Positions 24,471 to 32,629 are shown, numbered from the stretch's first letter. The stretch: DNA of 36,899 nt from Acidimicrobiaceae bacterium (GCA_027306755.1 DAHUZE010000060.1:1-36899), one strand, 5' to 3'. Notes: a model not told the origin generated them from the letters alone. Program-made: numbers and translations.

Positions 24471-25130
24471 TTAGGGTGCCTCTCTCGCCTCGGGTTCTTG
24501 GCCAGGCTCGATAAGCAGGAGATCGGTGGGCCAGTCCACGTCGTGAGCGAGGGCGGGGACGTCCAGCACCCGGACCGGGAGGCCGATGCGCCGGCACTCG
24601 CTGCGGTGGCGGGCGAAGGATCCGGGACCATACGAGAAACGGAACCCGCAACCGACGGGGAGCTCGATGACGTTGGTGCCGTCCCGGTGGCGATCGGGAA
24701 CGAGCGTGATGCCGGCGAACGGCCCCAGGTCGGCCAGCCCGGCGGCCCGGGGCAGGTCGCCGTGCGCCACGATCACGCGGCGCGCGCCCATCCGGCCGAG
24801 GTGATCGACGCCGGCCTCCACCGCCCCGTTGAGGCCGCGCCCCGGCTCCCACACCACGAGGGCGCCGCGGCCGCGAGCCCAGTCCGCAACCAGGGGATCG
24901 TCACACACAACCGCTACCGGGAGGGGCGCCGCGGCGCCAACCACCCGGGTCGCCATGGCGCGGGCGAGCTGCTCGCGCTCCGTTGCGCTCAAGGCGTCGC
25001 CCAGCCGGCGCTTGGCGTCGGCGAACGCCTTCACCGGCACCAGAACCGCCCGTTCTCCGATGCCTCCGATGGCTGGAGGATGGGCCTGCCTTCCTTCGGC
25101 GGCGTGGGCGCCGTGCCACTCGCCGGACAC
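24471..25130 (-). CDS. cofC: 2-phospho-L-lactate / PEP guanylyltransferase CofC (FbiD), F420 biosynthesis
   Basis: The 219-aa product has CofC family features: an N-terminal VLVPVKAFADAKRRLGDAL nucleotide-binding region, AVVCDDPLVADWARGRGA, a glycine-rich RGLNGAVEAG, VIVAHGDLPRA and VPDRHRDGTNVIELP. In the family it activates 2-phospholactate or phosphoenolpyruvate with GTP for coenzyme F420 synthesis. No in-frame ATG lies close to the conserved N-terminus. The GTG at 25130 was chosen because TACAAT ends 8 bases upstream, a leaderless arrangement; this adds about 26 residues before the core domain. It is divergent from gpsA. An F420-type PPOX protein at 32.2 kb fits with F420 being used in this organism. 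Confidence 0.85.
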   Translation of the reverse strand: MSGEWHGAHAAEGRQAHPPAIGGIGERAVLVPVKAFADAKRRLGDALSATEREQLARAMATRVVGAAAPLPVAVVCDDPLVADWARGRGALVVWEPGRGLNGAVEAGVDHLGRMGARRVIVAHGDLPRAAGLADLGPFAGITLVPDRHRDGTNVIELPVGCGFRFSYGPGSFARHRSECRRIGLPVRVLDVPALAHDVDWPTDLLLIEPGQEPEAREAP

Positions 25131-25138
25131 TGCCGGCA

Positions 25139-25144
25139 ATTGTA
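25139..25144 (-). promoter_or_regulatory. -10-like TACAAT, leaderless start of cofC
   Basis: On the minus strand TACAAT, close to consensus, ends 8 bases before the GTG at 25130. It decides the start of a gene that otherwise has no clear initiation codon. Confidence 0.6.
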
Positions 25145-25242
25145 CGGCGGCCCGTCCCCTTCCCTCCCCTGTGGGTCCGGCGCCGCCCGGGGCGGTCGTC
25201 TGCGCACGGTGCACGACGCCACCGCATGGCGGTCGAGAGTCG

Positions 25243-25248
25243 TAGGCT
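25243..25248 (+). promoter_or_regulatory. -10-like TAGGCT, leaderless start of gpsA
   Basis: TAGGCT ends 8 bases before the GTG at 25257. No ribosome binding site is present. Together with the cofC hexamer it forms a divergent promoter pair about 100 bases apart. Confidence 0.55.
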
Positions 25249-25256
25249 CATCCGGA

Positions 25257-26297
25257 GTGGGACGGCGAGCCGCAAGTGCCGGGGGGGTCGCGGTCGTGGG
25301 CGCCGGCTCGTGGGGGACGACCATCGCGTGCCTGCTGGGCGGCAGCGGCTCCGTCAACCTCTGGGGTCGTTCGCCAGACCTGGCTCACATGATGGCGCGG
25401 GACCGGGAGAACGACCGCTACCTACCCGGCGTCCGGTTGCCGCCCACAGTGCGGCCCACGCCGTCGCTCGCCGAAGCCGTCTCTGGCGCGGATGTTGTCC
25501 TCGTAGCAGTGCCGTCGCACGGCTTCCGGGCCGTGCTGGAGGCAATGGGGCCGGCGCTCTCCTCGCATGCTGCCGTGGTGAGCCTCGCCAAGGGCATCGA
25601 GGCCACCACCAACCTCCGCATGTCCGAGATCATCGAACAGGTCCTCCCCGGACATCCCGCTGGCGTGCTGAGCGGGCCGAACCTGGCCCACGAGGTGGCG
25701 GCGGGGCAACCGGCGGCCACGGTGGTGGCCCTGGCGGACGAGTCATTGGCACAACGGGTCCAAGCACTGCTGCACTGCTCCACCTTCCGCGTCTATACGG
25801 GTACGGACGTTGTCGGATGCGAGATCGCCGGGGCGAGCAAGAACGTGATAGCCATCGCCGCCGGGATCAGCGACGGGCTCGGCTTCGGTGAGAACACCCG
25901 GGCCGTGCTCGTGACCCGGGGCTTGGCCGAGCAGGCCCGCCTCGGCATCGCACTGGGGGGGCAGCCGCTCACCTTCGGCGGCCTTGCCGGCGTGGGCGAC
26001 CTGGTGGCGACCTGCACCAGCCCCCAGAGCAGGAACCGCTCCGTTGGCGTGGCGCTTGGGCAAGGCCGCCCGCTCGAAGACGTGCTGGTGGGTATGCACA
26101 TGGTGGCCGAAGGGGTCAGGACCGCCGGACCGATGGTCCGCCTGGCCCGGGCCAGCGGAGTGGAGATGCCGATCGCCGAGCAAGTTGCCGCCCTTGTTGC
26201 CGGGGACACGACCCCGGCGCAGGCCGTGGCGGCGTTGATGGAGCGACCTCCGCGCCCGGAATGGGACCCGGAGCTGCTGCGGGAGATGCAAGCATGA
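25257..26297 (+). CDS. gpsA: Glycerol-3-phosphate dehydrogenase (NAD(P)+) GpsA
   Basis: The 346-aa product is close to the usual 330-340. The Rossmann motif GAGSWGTTIA is at the N-terminus. SGPNLAHEVAAGQP, a segment with GCEIAGASKNVIAIAAG that holds the catalytic lysine, and FGGLAGVGDLVATC are family signatures. It reduces dihydroxyacetone phosphate to sn-glycerol 3-phosphate for phospholipid synthesis. The GTG at 25257 is set by the leaderless promoter; the large track ORF from 24432 is a shadow of cofC upstream of that. Its last codons overlap the adenylate cyclase start (ATGA), so the two are translationally coupled, which is an uncommon pairing. Confidence 0.95.
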   Translation: MGRRAASAGGVAVVGAGSWGTTIACLLGGSGSVNLWGRSPDLAHMMARDRENDRYLPGVRLPPTVRPTPSLAEAVSGADVVLVAVPSHGFRAVLEAMGPALSSHAAVVSLAKGIEATTNLRMSEIIEQVLPGHPAGVLSGPNLAHEVAAGQPAATVVALADESLAQRVQALLHCSTFRVYTGTDVVGCEIAGASKNVIAIAAGISDGLGFGENTRAVLVTRGLAEQARLGIALGGQPLTFGGLAGVGDLVATCTSPQSRNRSVGVALGQGRPLEDVLVGMHMVAEGVRTAGPMVRLARASGVEMPIAEQVAALVAGDTTPAQAVAALMERPPRPEWDPELLREMQA

Positions 26298-27574
26298 TCG
26301 GGTCGGGGCCCGACCGCAGCGACGCGCAGCACGACGCCGCGCTCGGCAGGGTTCGCGGGGCTCTCCGCCAGGCGGGAGCGGCGGACGGGGACATCGATGC
26401 CGCCGTGCACGAGGGCGTCCTGGACCTGCTGGCCGTGGACACGCTGTTCGTCCCGGCCCGCATGCGCCTGACGCCGCGCCAGGTGAGCGAGGCCACGAAC
26501 CTCCCCCTGGGGACGCTCAAGGAGCTCTGGCGCGCCCTCGGCTTCCTCGAACCCGAGGACGACTCGCCGGTACTCACCGAGATGGACGTGGAGGCCGTGC
26601 GGAACCTCCAGTCGCTCCTCCGGCTCGGCGTCACGGGCATGGACACAGCGCTGCAGCTGGCTCGGGTGGTCGGCTCGTCCATGGCCCGGGTTGCCGAGGC
26701 CGGTCTGCTCAGGGGTGCGGACGCGCTCGGCGCCGGCAACGACAGCGTCATGGCGGCGGACGTGGTCACCGCGGTGGCCGAGGAGACGCTCGACTCCATG
26801 GGGCAGCTCCTCGGGTTCGTATGGCGACGGCACATGCAAGCCATGGCCCGCCGGGCCGTGCTGCAGCGCTCGGCGGTCGGGGAGGCCGGTGCCGGCCCGG
26901 TGCTCGTGGTCGGGTTCGCGGACATGGTCGGGTTCACTCTCCTCAGCCAGCATCTGGATGACACCGAGCTGGCCCAGGTGGTGCGCCGGTTCGAGGAGCT
27001 GGCATACGACATCGTGGCCGGGCACCGCGGCAGGGTGGTCAAGACCATCGGGGACGAGGTGATGTTCGTGGTCGAAGATCCGGTGGCCGCCGCCCGGATC
27101 GGCGTGGGCTTGGCCGATGCCTATTCCCGGGACGAGCTGCTGAGCGATGTCCGTGTCGGGATGGCCGCCGGGTCCGTCCTGGTGCGGGACGGGGACTACT
27201 TCGGGACCGTGGTCAATCTGGCGGCCAGGGTGGTCAACATCGCCGATCCCGGAAGCGTGCTCGTCTCCGACGAGCTGCATGCCCGCATCGAGCAGGGTGC
27301 GCCAGGCGAGTTCACCGGCCGACCGCTGCGTCCCCGCACTTTGAAGGACGTCGGGCGCGTCCAGCTCTGGACCTGCAGGCATCAGGGCGACGGCCCCGGC
27401 CCGGGCCGGGCGGGGCGCAGCCGGGCCCGCTGGGAGCGCCTGGCCGACGCGCTGCGGGATCTCGAGGACATACGGGCCGCCGGCGAGCGGTTCCTGGCCG
27501 CCGGGCGGCGTCTCGCGCCCGAGGAGGGTGTGCTCCCCGAAGGCCCTGAGGGCGCGTCGCCGCCAACCGGATGA
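26294..27574 (+). CDS. Class III adenylate cyclase with N-terminal regulatory domain (Rv1264-like)
   Basis: The product has 426 aa. The N-terminal 200 residues are helical and lack membrane segments, as in the autoinhibitory domain of the mycobacterial pH-sensing cyclase Rv1264. The catalytic domain follows, with all six canonical residues visible: the first metal Asp in FADMVGFT, Lys and the second metal Asp in VKTIGDEVMF, and Asp, Asn and Arg in DYFGTVVNLAARV. It should convert ATP to cAMP in the cytosol. The ATG overlaps the gpsA stop. The C-terminal 50 residues are Arg/Gly-rich and then helical, beyond the usual domain end. Regulation by pH is inference from the resemblance only. Confidence 0.88.
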   Translation: MIGSGPDRSDAQHDAALGRVRGALRQAGAADGDIDAAVHEGVLDLLAVDTLFVPARMRLTPRQVSEATNLPLGTLKELWRALGFLEPEDDSPVLTEMDVEAVRNLQSLLRLGVTGMDTALQLARVVGSSMARVAEAGLLRGADALGAGNDSVMAADVVTAVAEETLDSMGQLLGFVWRRHMQAMARRAVLQRSAVGEAGAGPVLVVGFADMVGFTLLSQHLDDTELAQVVRRFEELAYDIVAGHRGRVVKTIGDEVMFVVEDPVAAARIGVGLADAYSRDELLSDVRVGMAAGSVLVRDGDYFGTVVNLAARVVNIADPGSVLVSDELHARIEQGAPGEFTGRPLRPRTLKDVGRVQLWTCRHQGDGPGPGRAGRSRARWERLADALRDLEDIRAAGERFLAAGRRLAPEEGVLPEGPEGASPPTG

Positions 27575-27584
27575 AGACAGTCCG

Positions 27585-30278
27585 TCAGGCGCCCGGCAGG
27601 CGGACGGTGGCGATTCCGTGGCCCCGGAGGCGGAAGGAGCCGTCGAAAGGCTCCAGGGGAGACCCGCGCAGGTCCACGAGCCAGCCGGAGCGCTCGTCAA
27701 AGTGCACCGTCGTCTCCTCATGGCCGGGGTTGAAGAGCCGGACTTCCAGCACGCCGGCTTCGCGCCGTACGGCCGTCACCTCGGCTCCGATCACCTCCAG
27801 CGCGCTGCCGCGGCGCGATCGGGTGCCACCGCCGAACGAACCCTGGACCTCCAGGGGGAGCAGCACGTCGTCGGCCAGCGCCCATGGATCCGCCGGGCCG
27901 ACCGCCACCGCGTAGCGCAGCTCGATCCGCCGGCCGACGAGCTGCAGGCCCTCGACCGGGGTGAGGGGACCCGCGGGAAAGGGCCGGTACGCCATCCCCA
28001 GACGGGAAAGCATCCCGGTCGAACGCAGCACCGTGATGGCCAGCGCGGCGGCCCGGGCCTCTTCGCCCGCGCCCGATACGCCGACCAGCTCGTACTCCGC
28101 CACCCCGTCGTGGACGACGGTCAGGCCGCCGGCGGCGACGAAACGTCGGGACGGGAACGTCGGGAGGCCGTGCTCGTCGGGCCGACCCTCCGCGACGAGC
28201 CCCCGGACCACGGTGCCGAACGCGCATTCTGCTTCCGACGTTGCCGCCGGGCGGGGGAGTGGCAGGTGGACGCGCAGCCGGTGGTCGCGAGACGGGTTGA
28301 CGAACGCCGTCTCCACGCGGACCGCCGTTTCGTCGGCCCGCAGCTCGACCACCGTGGTGACGTCCACCTCATGCTCACCCACGCGGCGCTGCGACCCGCC
28401 GTCCACGCGGTCGGGCCACCGGTAGCGGGCATCGATCGCCACCCGGGCCCGTACCGGCCCGCGTTCCATGACCGTGACCCGGACCCCCTCGGGAGCGTCC
28501 ACCAATCGATCGGCGGCCGGCGGCGAGAAATTGTAGGAGTCCCCGAGGTCCCCGCCGTCCACCAGCGTGCCCATGCCGGCGACGCCGTCGACGGCAAACG
28601 TCCCGCTCGCGCCGTCCACCAGCACTGTGGTCAGCCCGTTGGCGAGCCCGACCCGGTCCCCGTCTGCGGTCACCTGTACCGGGTGGGCGAGCGGTGCCGG
28701 CGTGAAGGCCTGCCAACCGAAGCCCGGGACCCCGTCGACTCGGGCGACGATCCGCCGGATCGGGGGCCGGTCCAGGCGCACGCGGACCGTAGCCCCAGGG
28801 CGTGCGCCGAGCCGCGAGCGGAGATCCTGCACGGCCTCGGCGATCTGCAGATCCGGCCGCTCCTCCGGGCCGATCGACACCGTGACGTCGATGCCCGTCT
28901 CGTCCTCTCCGATGGTCACGTCCTGGACCCATGCGTCCGCGTCGATCCGCGCGCCGTCGATCATCCCGAGGATCGTCTTCACCGTCTGCGCGTCGAGCGT
29001 AAGCATGCCGGGCAGCCCGGCCCGCTCCGAGACGACCTGGACGTCCCCCCGGTCCGCCAGGGGCGCCCCGCCGTCCCCGGGCATTGCGTCGCCCACCACC
29101 AGCTCCACCAGTCCGCTTCGCTGGCGTGCCGCCGGGTTCACGACGATGGGACCGGAGTCGGCCATGGACGCGCCGAGGGACTGGAGGGCCCGCTGGGCCA
29201 GCCCTTCGGAGATGCTGCGGGCTTCGGCGGCCCGGTGCAAGACGGCGTCCACGACGTCATCCACCGAGCACGCGCAGATGGAGTCGTGGGCGGCATTGCG
29301 GACCATCTGGGTCCAGGCCACGCCCAGCAGCCGTCCAGGCCACTCGCCGGCGCCCGAGAACAGGGCGGTGTACGGCTCGGCTCGCCGCTCGAGGGCCCGT
29401 TCGGCTCGGGCCACCGCCCGCTTCACGTCCACCCGGTTGGAGGTGACGCCCATGAGCATGTTGGCCCTGGCGCCCGAGCGGAGCTCGCCCACCCAGCGCT
29501 GCAATCCCTCCGTGGAAGCTTGGGCCAGGTACTCGGGCAGCGAGGTGATCTCGAAGCGGTAGTCGTCCTGCAGGGCGTTGGCCTCGGCGACCACGCGGCC
29601 CAGGGCGGCCTGCGGAGGAAGGTGGTCCGACCCGTTCATGAGCAAGAGGTCGTCCAGGAGGAACGGGCCGATCTGCTCCACATGGTCGGTGATCCTCCGG
29701 ACGAGCGCCTTGGCGTCGTCGGGCAGGAGGGCCCCGTTGCCGTACCCGAAGGGCAGGTACTCCGCCCGGACCGACGAGCCGTCCGGGGCCTCCCAGATGA
29801 AGGCGCTCCGGGTGACAGAGGCCGGAACCCCCCGCCACACGACGGCATGCTCGATACCGGCGGCCCGCAGGATCTGGGGCATCTGGGCGACGTGGCCGAA
29901 CATGTCGGGCAGGTAGCCCACCGCCATGGACCCGCCGAAGTCGGCCGCGCGCCGCATGCCTAGCTGCAGGTTCCGGACGATGGTCTCTGCCGACACGAGG
30001 AACTCGTCCATCAAGGTGTACCAGGGGCCCACCGTGATCCTGCCCGCGGCGGCGAGGGCCCCGACCCGGGGTGCGGCCCCAGGGCGGATCTCCAGGTAAT
30101 CGTCCAGGGCGGCCATCTGGCCGTCCAAGAGGAATCGGGCGTAGGAGGGGTCGGCCTCCATGAGGGGGATCAGCGCGTCCACCGTCTCGACCAGCCGTAG
30201 CCGGAAGGACTGGAAGGTGTCGTACCACTCCCGGTCCCAGTGGGTGTGGGGGACGATGGCGACCCGTCTCGGCGACAT
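27585..30278 (-). CDS. GH38 alpha-mannosidase
   Basis: This 897-aa protein has the GH38 fold. The N-terminal IVPHTHWDREWYDTF carries zinc-binding His and Asp, MAVGYLPDMFGHVAQMPQIL carries the nucleophile Asp, and AHDSICACSVDDVVDAV carries a further metal histidine. The central helical and C-terminal beta-sandwich domains follow. It has no signal peptide, so it is probably cytosolic and acts on mannosides or mannose-containing glycans. The ATG at 30278 was chosen because the conserved motif begins there and TAACCT lies 8 bases upstream; the longer track ORF runs antisense through the rnhB-like gene. The stop faces the cyclase stop with 10 bases between. Confidence 0.93.
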   Translation of the reverse strand: MSPRRVAIVPHTHWDREWYDTFQSFRLRLVETVDALIPLMEADPSYARFLLDGQMAALDDYLEIRPGAAPRVGALAAAGRITVGPWYTLMDEFLVSAETIVRNLQLGMRRAADFGGSMAVGYLPDMFGHVAQMPQILRAAGIEHAVVWRGVPASVTRSAFIWEAPDGSSVRAEYLPFGYGNGALLPDDAKALVRRITDHVEQIGPFLLDDLLLMNGSDHLPPQAALGRVVAEANALQDDYRFEITSLPEYLAQASTEGLQRWVGELRSGARANMLMGVTSNRVDVKRAVARAERALERRAEPYTALFSGAGEWPGRLLGVAWTQMVRNAAHDSICACSVDDVVDAVLHRAAEARSISEGLAQRALQSLGASMADSGPIVVNPAARQRSGLVELVVGDAMPGDGGAPLADRGDVQVVSERAGLPGMLTLDAQTVKTILGMIDGARIDADAWVQDVTIGEDETGIDVTVSIGPEERPDLQIAEAVQDLRSRLGARPGATVRVRLDRPPIRRIVARVDGVPGFGWQAFTPAPLAHPVQVTADGDRVGLANGLTTVLVDGASGTFAVDGVAGMGTLVDGGDLGDSYNFSPPAADRLVDAPEGVRVTVMERGPVRARVAIDARYRWPDRVDGGSQRRVGEHEVDVTTVVELRADETAVRVETAFVNPSRDHRLRVHLPLPRPAATSEAECAFGTVVRGLVAEGRPDEHGLPTFPSRRFVAAGGLTVVHDGVAEYELVGVSGAGEEARAAALAITVLRSTGMLSRLGMAYRPFPAGPLTPVEGLQLVGRRIELRYAVAVGPADPWALADDVLLPLEVQGSFGGGTRSRRGSALEVIGAEVTAVRREAGVLEVRLFNPGHEETTVHFDERSGWLVDLRGSPLEPFDGSFRLRGHGIATVRLPGA

Positions 30279-30286
30279 GGGAGGCC

Positions 30287-30292
30287 AGGTTA
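30287..30292 (-). promoter_or_regulatory. -10-like TAACCT, leaderless start of the mannosidase gene
   Basis: On the minus strand TAACCT ends 8 bases before the ATG at 30278 with no ribosome binding site. Confidence 0.55.
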
Positions 30293-30339
30293 GGGCGCGG
30301 CTCCCCGGCCAGCGGCTTCCTGGTGCACCATCGCCTAGG

Positions 30340-30345
30340 TACGGT
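30340..30345 (+). promoter_or_regulatory. -10-like TACGGT upstream of a leader ORF and the rnhB-like gene
   Basis: TACGGT ends 9 bases before an ATG at 30355 that opens an 18-codon ORF running into the rnhB-like gene. An overlapping TAGGTA (30336-30341) is an alternative. It is divergent from the mannosidase promoter about 50 bases away. Confidence 0.45.
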
Positions 30346-30354
30346 GGGTCCGAC

Positions 30355-30411
30355 ATGCAAGAAGCCCCGAGCACCCCGTCGGCCCGATCAGGCCCGGTGG
30401 GCCGCTGGTGA
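30355..30411 (+). CDS. Possible 18-aa leader peptide coupled to the rnhB-like gene
   Basis: A short ORF (MQEAPSTPSARSGPVGRW) begins at a leaderless-type ATG and ends with a TGA that overlaps the GTG start of the RNase HII-like gene (GTGA). The rnhB-like gene has no ribosome binding site of its own, so coupling through this ORF would explain its translation. There is no direct evidence that the peptide is made. The alternative is that the GTG is initiated in some other way. Confidence 0.4.
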   Translation: MQEAPSTPSARSGPVGRW

Positions 30412-31142
30412 CCCGCGCCGTCCGGCCGTCGCTGGACACCGAGCGAGCGCTGTGGCGCGCCGGGCACCGCTGGGTAGCCGGCATCGACGTAGTGGGTCGG
30501 GGGGCGTGGGCCGGCCCGCTTTCGGTGGGAGTGGCAGTGGTGCACGCCGGGCTCCGCACGCGGTCGCTGCCCTACTGGCTGCGGGACTCCAAGGCGCTGC
30601 CCGAGGATCGCCGTGAGATCGTCTACGGCCAAATAGCCAACTGGTGCGCCGACGCCGCAGTCGGCCACGCCACGCCTGAGGAATGCGACGTCCTGGGGAT
30701 GACCCTGGCGTGGCGGCTGGCTGCTTACCGGGCGATGGCCATGCTCGAGGTCCGACCCGACGCGGTGGTCGTGGACGGTCCCTGGGATCTGCTGCGAGGC
30801 CGCCAGCCGGACGCGTCGTCACGGCCGCCCCGATGCTCCGAAGCAGACCTGTCCGGGGTGGCCCCGCCCGAGGTGGCCCTACCCGAGGTGGCCCTGCCCG
30901 GTGTCGTCCTGCCCAAGGTACGGGCCGACGCGACCTGCGCTGCAGTCGCCGCGGCGTCCGTCCTGGCCAAGGTCGTCCGCGATCGCTTCATGCGGGACGA
31001 GTCGGAGCATTTTCCGGCCTACGGGTTCGAGCGGAACAAGGGCTACCCGTCCCCGCAGCACAAGATCGCCCTTCGCGGGTACGGGCTCTCGGCCATCCAC
31101 CGTCGCTCCTGGGCCTTCGTCGCCGACCTTCCTTGGCGCTGA
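30408..31142 (+). CDS. rnhB: RNase HII-like protein with altered DEAGRG motif
   Basis: The product has 244 aa and the RNase HII fold: GIDVVGRGAWAGPLSVGVAVV, RDSKALPEDRREIVY, AVVVDGPWDLL, AAVAAASVLAKVVRDRFM and YGFERNKGYPSPQHKIAL. The canonical first motif DEAGRG, which supplies two metal ligands (Asp and Glu), reads DVVGRG here, so the catalytic Glu is Val28. The other two acidic positions (VVVDG and RADATC) are kept. A 40-residue insertion with VALPE repeats lies before RADATC. RNase HII removes ribonucleotides from DNA; whether this one is active is open. The Val codon is GTA, one base from GAA, so a sequence error or a real substitution are both possible. Confidence 0.85.
   Translation: MTRAVRPSLDTERALWRAGHRWVAGIDVVGRGAWAGPLSVGVAVVHAGLRTRSLPYWLRDSKALPEDRREIVYGQIANWCADAAVGHATPEECDVLGMTLAWRLAAYRAMAMLEVRPDAVVVDGPWDLLRGRQPDASSRPPRCSEADLSGVAPPEVALPEVALPGVVLPKVRADATCAAVAAASVLAKVVRDRFMRDESEHFPAYGFERNKGYPSPQHKIALRGYGLSAIHRRSWAFVADLPWR
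30858..30917 (+). repeat. Four 15-bp tandem repeats in the RNase HII-like gene
   Basis: Four in-frame 15-base units of the type gtggccctgcccgag encode VAPPE, VALPE, VALPG and VVLPK. They form part of an insertion between the third and fourth catalytic regions of RNase HII. Confidence 0.9.
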
Positions 31143-31254
31143 GCAGTTGGCCCCTCCCGCGCCGCGCCGCGCTCGTCCGGCGCCGTGCCAGGGCCGCCCG
31201 CTCCCCGGAGTGGCGCCGCGCCGTGCCGGGGCGGTGCCGGAAACGGCGCCCACC

Positions 31255-31260
31255 TAGGAT
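31255..31260 (+). promoter_or_regulatory. -10-like TAGGAT upstream of the DMT transporter gene
   Basis: TAGGAT ends 11 bases before the ATG at 31272, with a GAGGTGG purine run between. This would give a very short leader carrying a ribosome binding site, unlike the leaderless genes. Confidence 0.5.
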
Positions 31261-31271
31261 GAGGTGGTCCG

Positions 31272-32210
31272 ATGGTCTATCTCCTCGCTGTCTGTGCCGC
31301 GCTAGCCAATGCGCTGACGAGCATCCTCCAGCGCCTGGGGGTGGAGGATGCGCCGGAATCGTCCACTCTCCACTTGCGGCTCGTCACCTATGCCGCCCGC
31401 CACCGCACCTGGCTTGCCGGCCTCGGCCTCATGGTCCTCTCGTTTGCACTGCAGGCCACCGCGCTCCACCGAGGGCGCCTCTCGGAGGTCCAGCCCATCC
31501 TCACCATCGAGCTCCTGTTCCTGGTGGTCATCCTGGGCACCTGGTTCAAGTTCTCGATCGGCTGGAGGGAATGGCTGGGGTCGGCCGCTGCCGCGCTCGG
31601 GCTCTCCGGCTTCCTTCTCTTTGCCGCCCCCGGGGGTGGCAACGCTCAGCCCACCGCGGTCGGCTGGGGCGAGGTGGGCGGAGCCTGTGCGCTGGCCACC
31701 CTGGTGGGCACCATCCTGGCCCGCCGCGGTCCCCGCTGGTGGCGGGCGGCCATGTTCGGCTTCGCCGGCGCGGTGAGCTACGCGTTTGCCGCCGCCTGCA
31801 CCAAGGAGGTCACCCGCTACGTTGGCGCGGACTGGGTCTCGATCTTCTGGCACTGGGAGACCTACGGGCTTGCGGTGGCCGGCGCCCTGGGAGTCTTTCT
31901 GGCACAGAACGCCTACCACGCCGGTCCCATCGCTGCCTCGCAGTCGACCCTGGTCCTGGTGGACCCGATGGCCAGCATCCTGATCGGCGTCGTCCTGTTC
32001 GGAGACGACCTTCGGACGAGGGGTGCCTGGGGGCCCCTGGAGGCGCTCTCGCTGCTTGTGATGTTCGGGGGGGGCCTGCTCCTGAGCCACTCGCCCTTGG
32101 TCACCGGGATGCGTGCGGGCGGATCGGAAGAGCACGAACGCCTCCGCGGCCGACTGCGCCGTCCGGCCGAGCCGGTTGTGGCCGACTCCGGAATGCAGTC
32201 GTGCCACTGA
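31272..32210 (+). CDS. DMT-superfamily (NIPA/EamA-like) membrane transporter
   Basis: This 312-aa protein has about nine hydrophobic helices with EamA/DMT features: an N-terminal helix with LANALTSILQRLGV, a paired GLGLMVLSFALQATAL, then VQPILTIELLFLVVILG and a C-terminal half with SQSTLVLVDPMASILIGVVLFGD. The proline-containing pairs in the fourth and ninth helices and the overall spacing resemble NIPA-type magnesium transporters and other DMT carriers. The substrate is unknown. The last 40 residues are hydrophilic and charged. The gene follows the rnhB-like gene after 129 bases of very GC-rich sequence without a clear terminator and precedes the F420 protein by 23 bases, so the latter two may share a transcript. 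Confidence 0.75.
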   Translation: MVYLLAVCAALANALTSILQRLGVEDAPESSTLHLRLVTYAARHRTWLAGLGLMVLSFALQATALHRGRLSEVQPILTIELLFLVVILGTWFKFSIGWREWLGSAAAALGLSGFLLFAAPGGGNAQPTAVGWGEVGGACALATLVGTILARRGPRWWRAAMFGFAGAVSYAFAAACTKEVTRYVGADWVSIFWHWETYGLAVAGALGVFLAQNAYHAGPIAASQSTLVLVDPMASILIGVVLFGDDLRTRGAWGPLEALSLLVMFGGGLLLSHSPLVTGMRAGGSEEHERLRGRLRRPAEPVVADSGMQSCH

Positions 32211-32233
32211 GCATCACCGGGTAGAGCGTGCCC

Positions 32234-32629
32234 ATGGTTTCCATCCCGGAGTCCCATCGCGACCTGTTGGACGCGCCCTTTGCCACCCTGGCGACCATCG
32301 GCCCCGACGGGAGGCCGCAGCTCAGCGAGGTCTGGTTCCTCTCTGAAGGGGACACGGTGGCCATCTCGCTCAACACCTCGCGCCAGAAGACGAAGAACCT
32401 GGAGCGACAGCGGCAGTGCAGCCTGCTCATCGTGGATCTGGCCGAACCGTACCGCTATCTGGAGATCCGGGGCGACGCCGAGCTCGCGCCCGACGACGAC
32501 TATGCCTTTGCCGACCGGGTCGGAGCGAAGTACCAGAGCGACCTTCGCCAGCACGATGGTCCGGGGGAGCGGCGCGTGGTGGTCCGAATCCGTCCCCACC
32601 GCGTGCATGCCGTCGACATGAGGGGCTGA
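32234..32629 (+). CDS. PPOX-class F420-dependent flavin/deazaflavin-binding protein
   Basis: The 131-aa product has the split-barrel pyridoxamine-oxidase-like fold. PFATLATIGPDGRPQLSEVW, the strand VAISLNTSRQKTKNLER, CSLLIVDLAEPYRYLEIRGDAEL and the C-terminal VVVRIRPHRVHAVD match PPOX F420-dependent enzymes. Such proteins bind F420 and either reduce small substrates or act as carriers. The substrate here is unknown. The ATG at 32234 is preferred; a GTG at 32228 is possible. The gene for an F420 synthesis enzyme is 7 kb upstream, so the cofactor is likely available. The 92 bases after it show nothing clear. Confidence 0.83.
   Translation: MVSIPESHRDLLDAPFATLATIGPDGRPQLSEVWFLSEGDTVAISLNTSRQKTKNLERQRQCSLLIVDLAEPYRYLEIRGDAELAPDDDYAFADRVGAKYQSDLRQHDGPGERRVVVRIRPHRVHAVDMRG

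Noticed and set aside
27528-29963. 811-aa plus-strand ORF
   Set aside because: It lies antisense to the GH38 mannosidase, whose catalytic motifs are clear. The translation is Arg/His/Asp/Gly-rich with no family signal, as expected from high-GC shadow frames.
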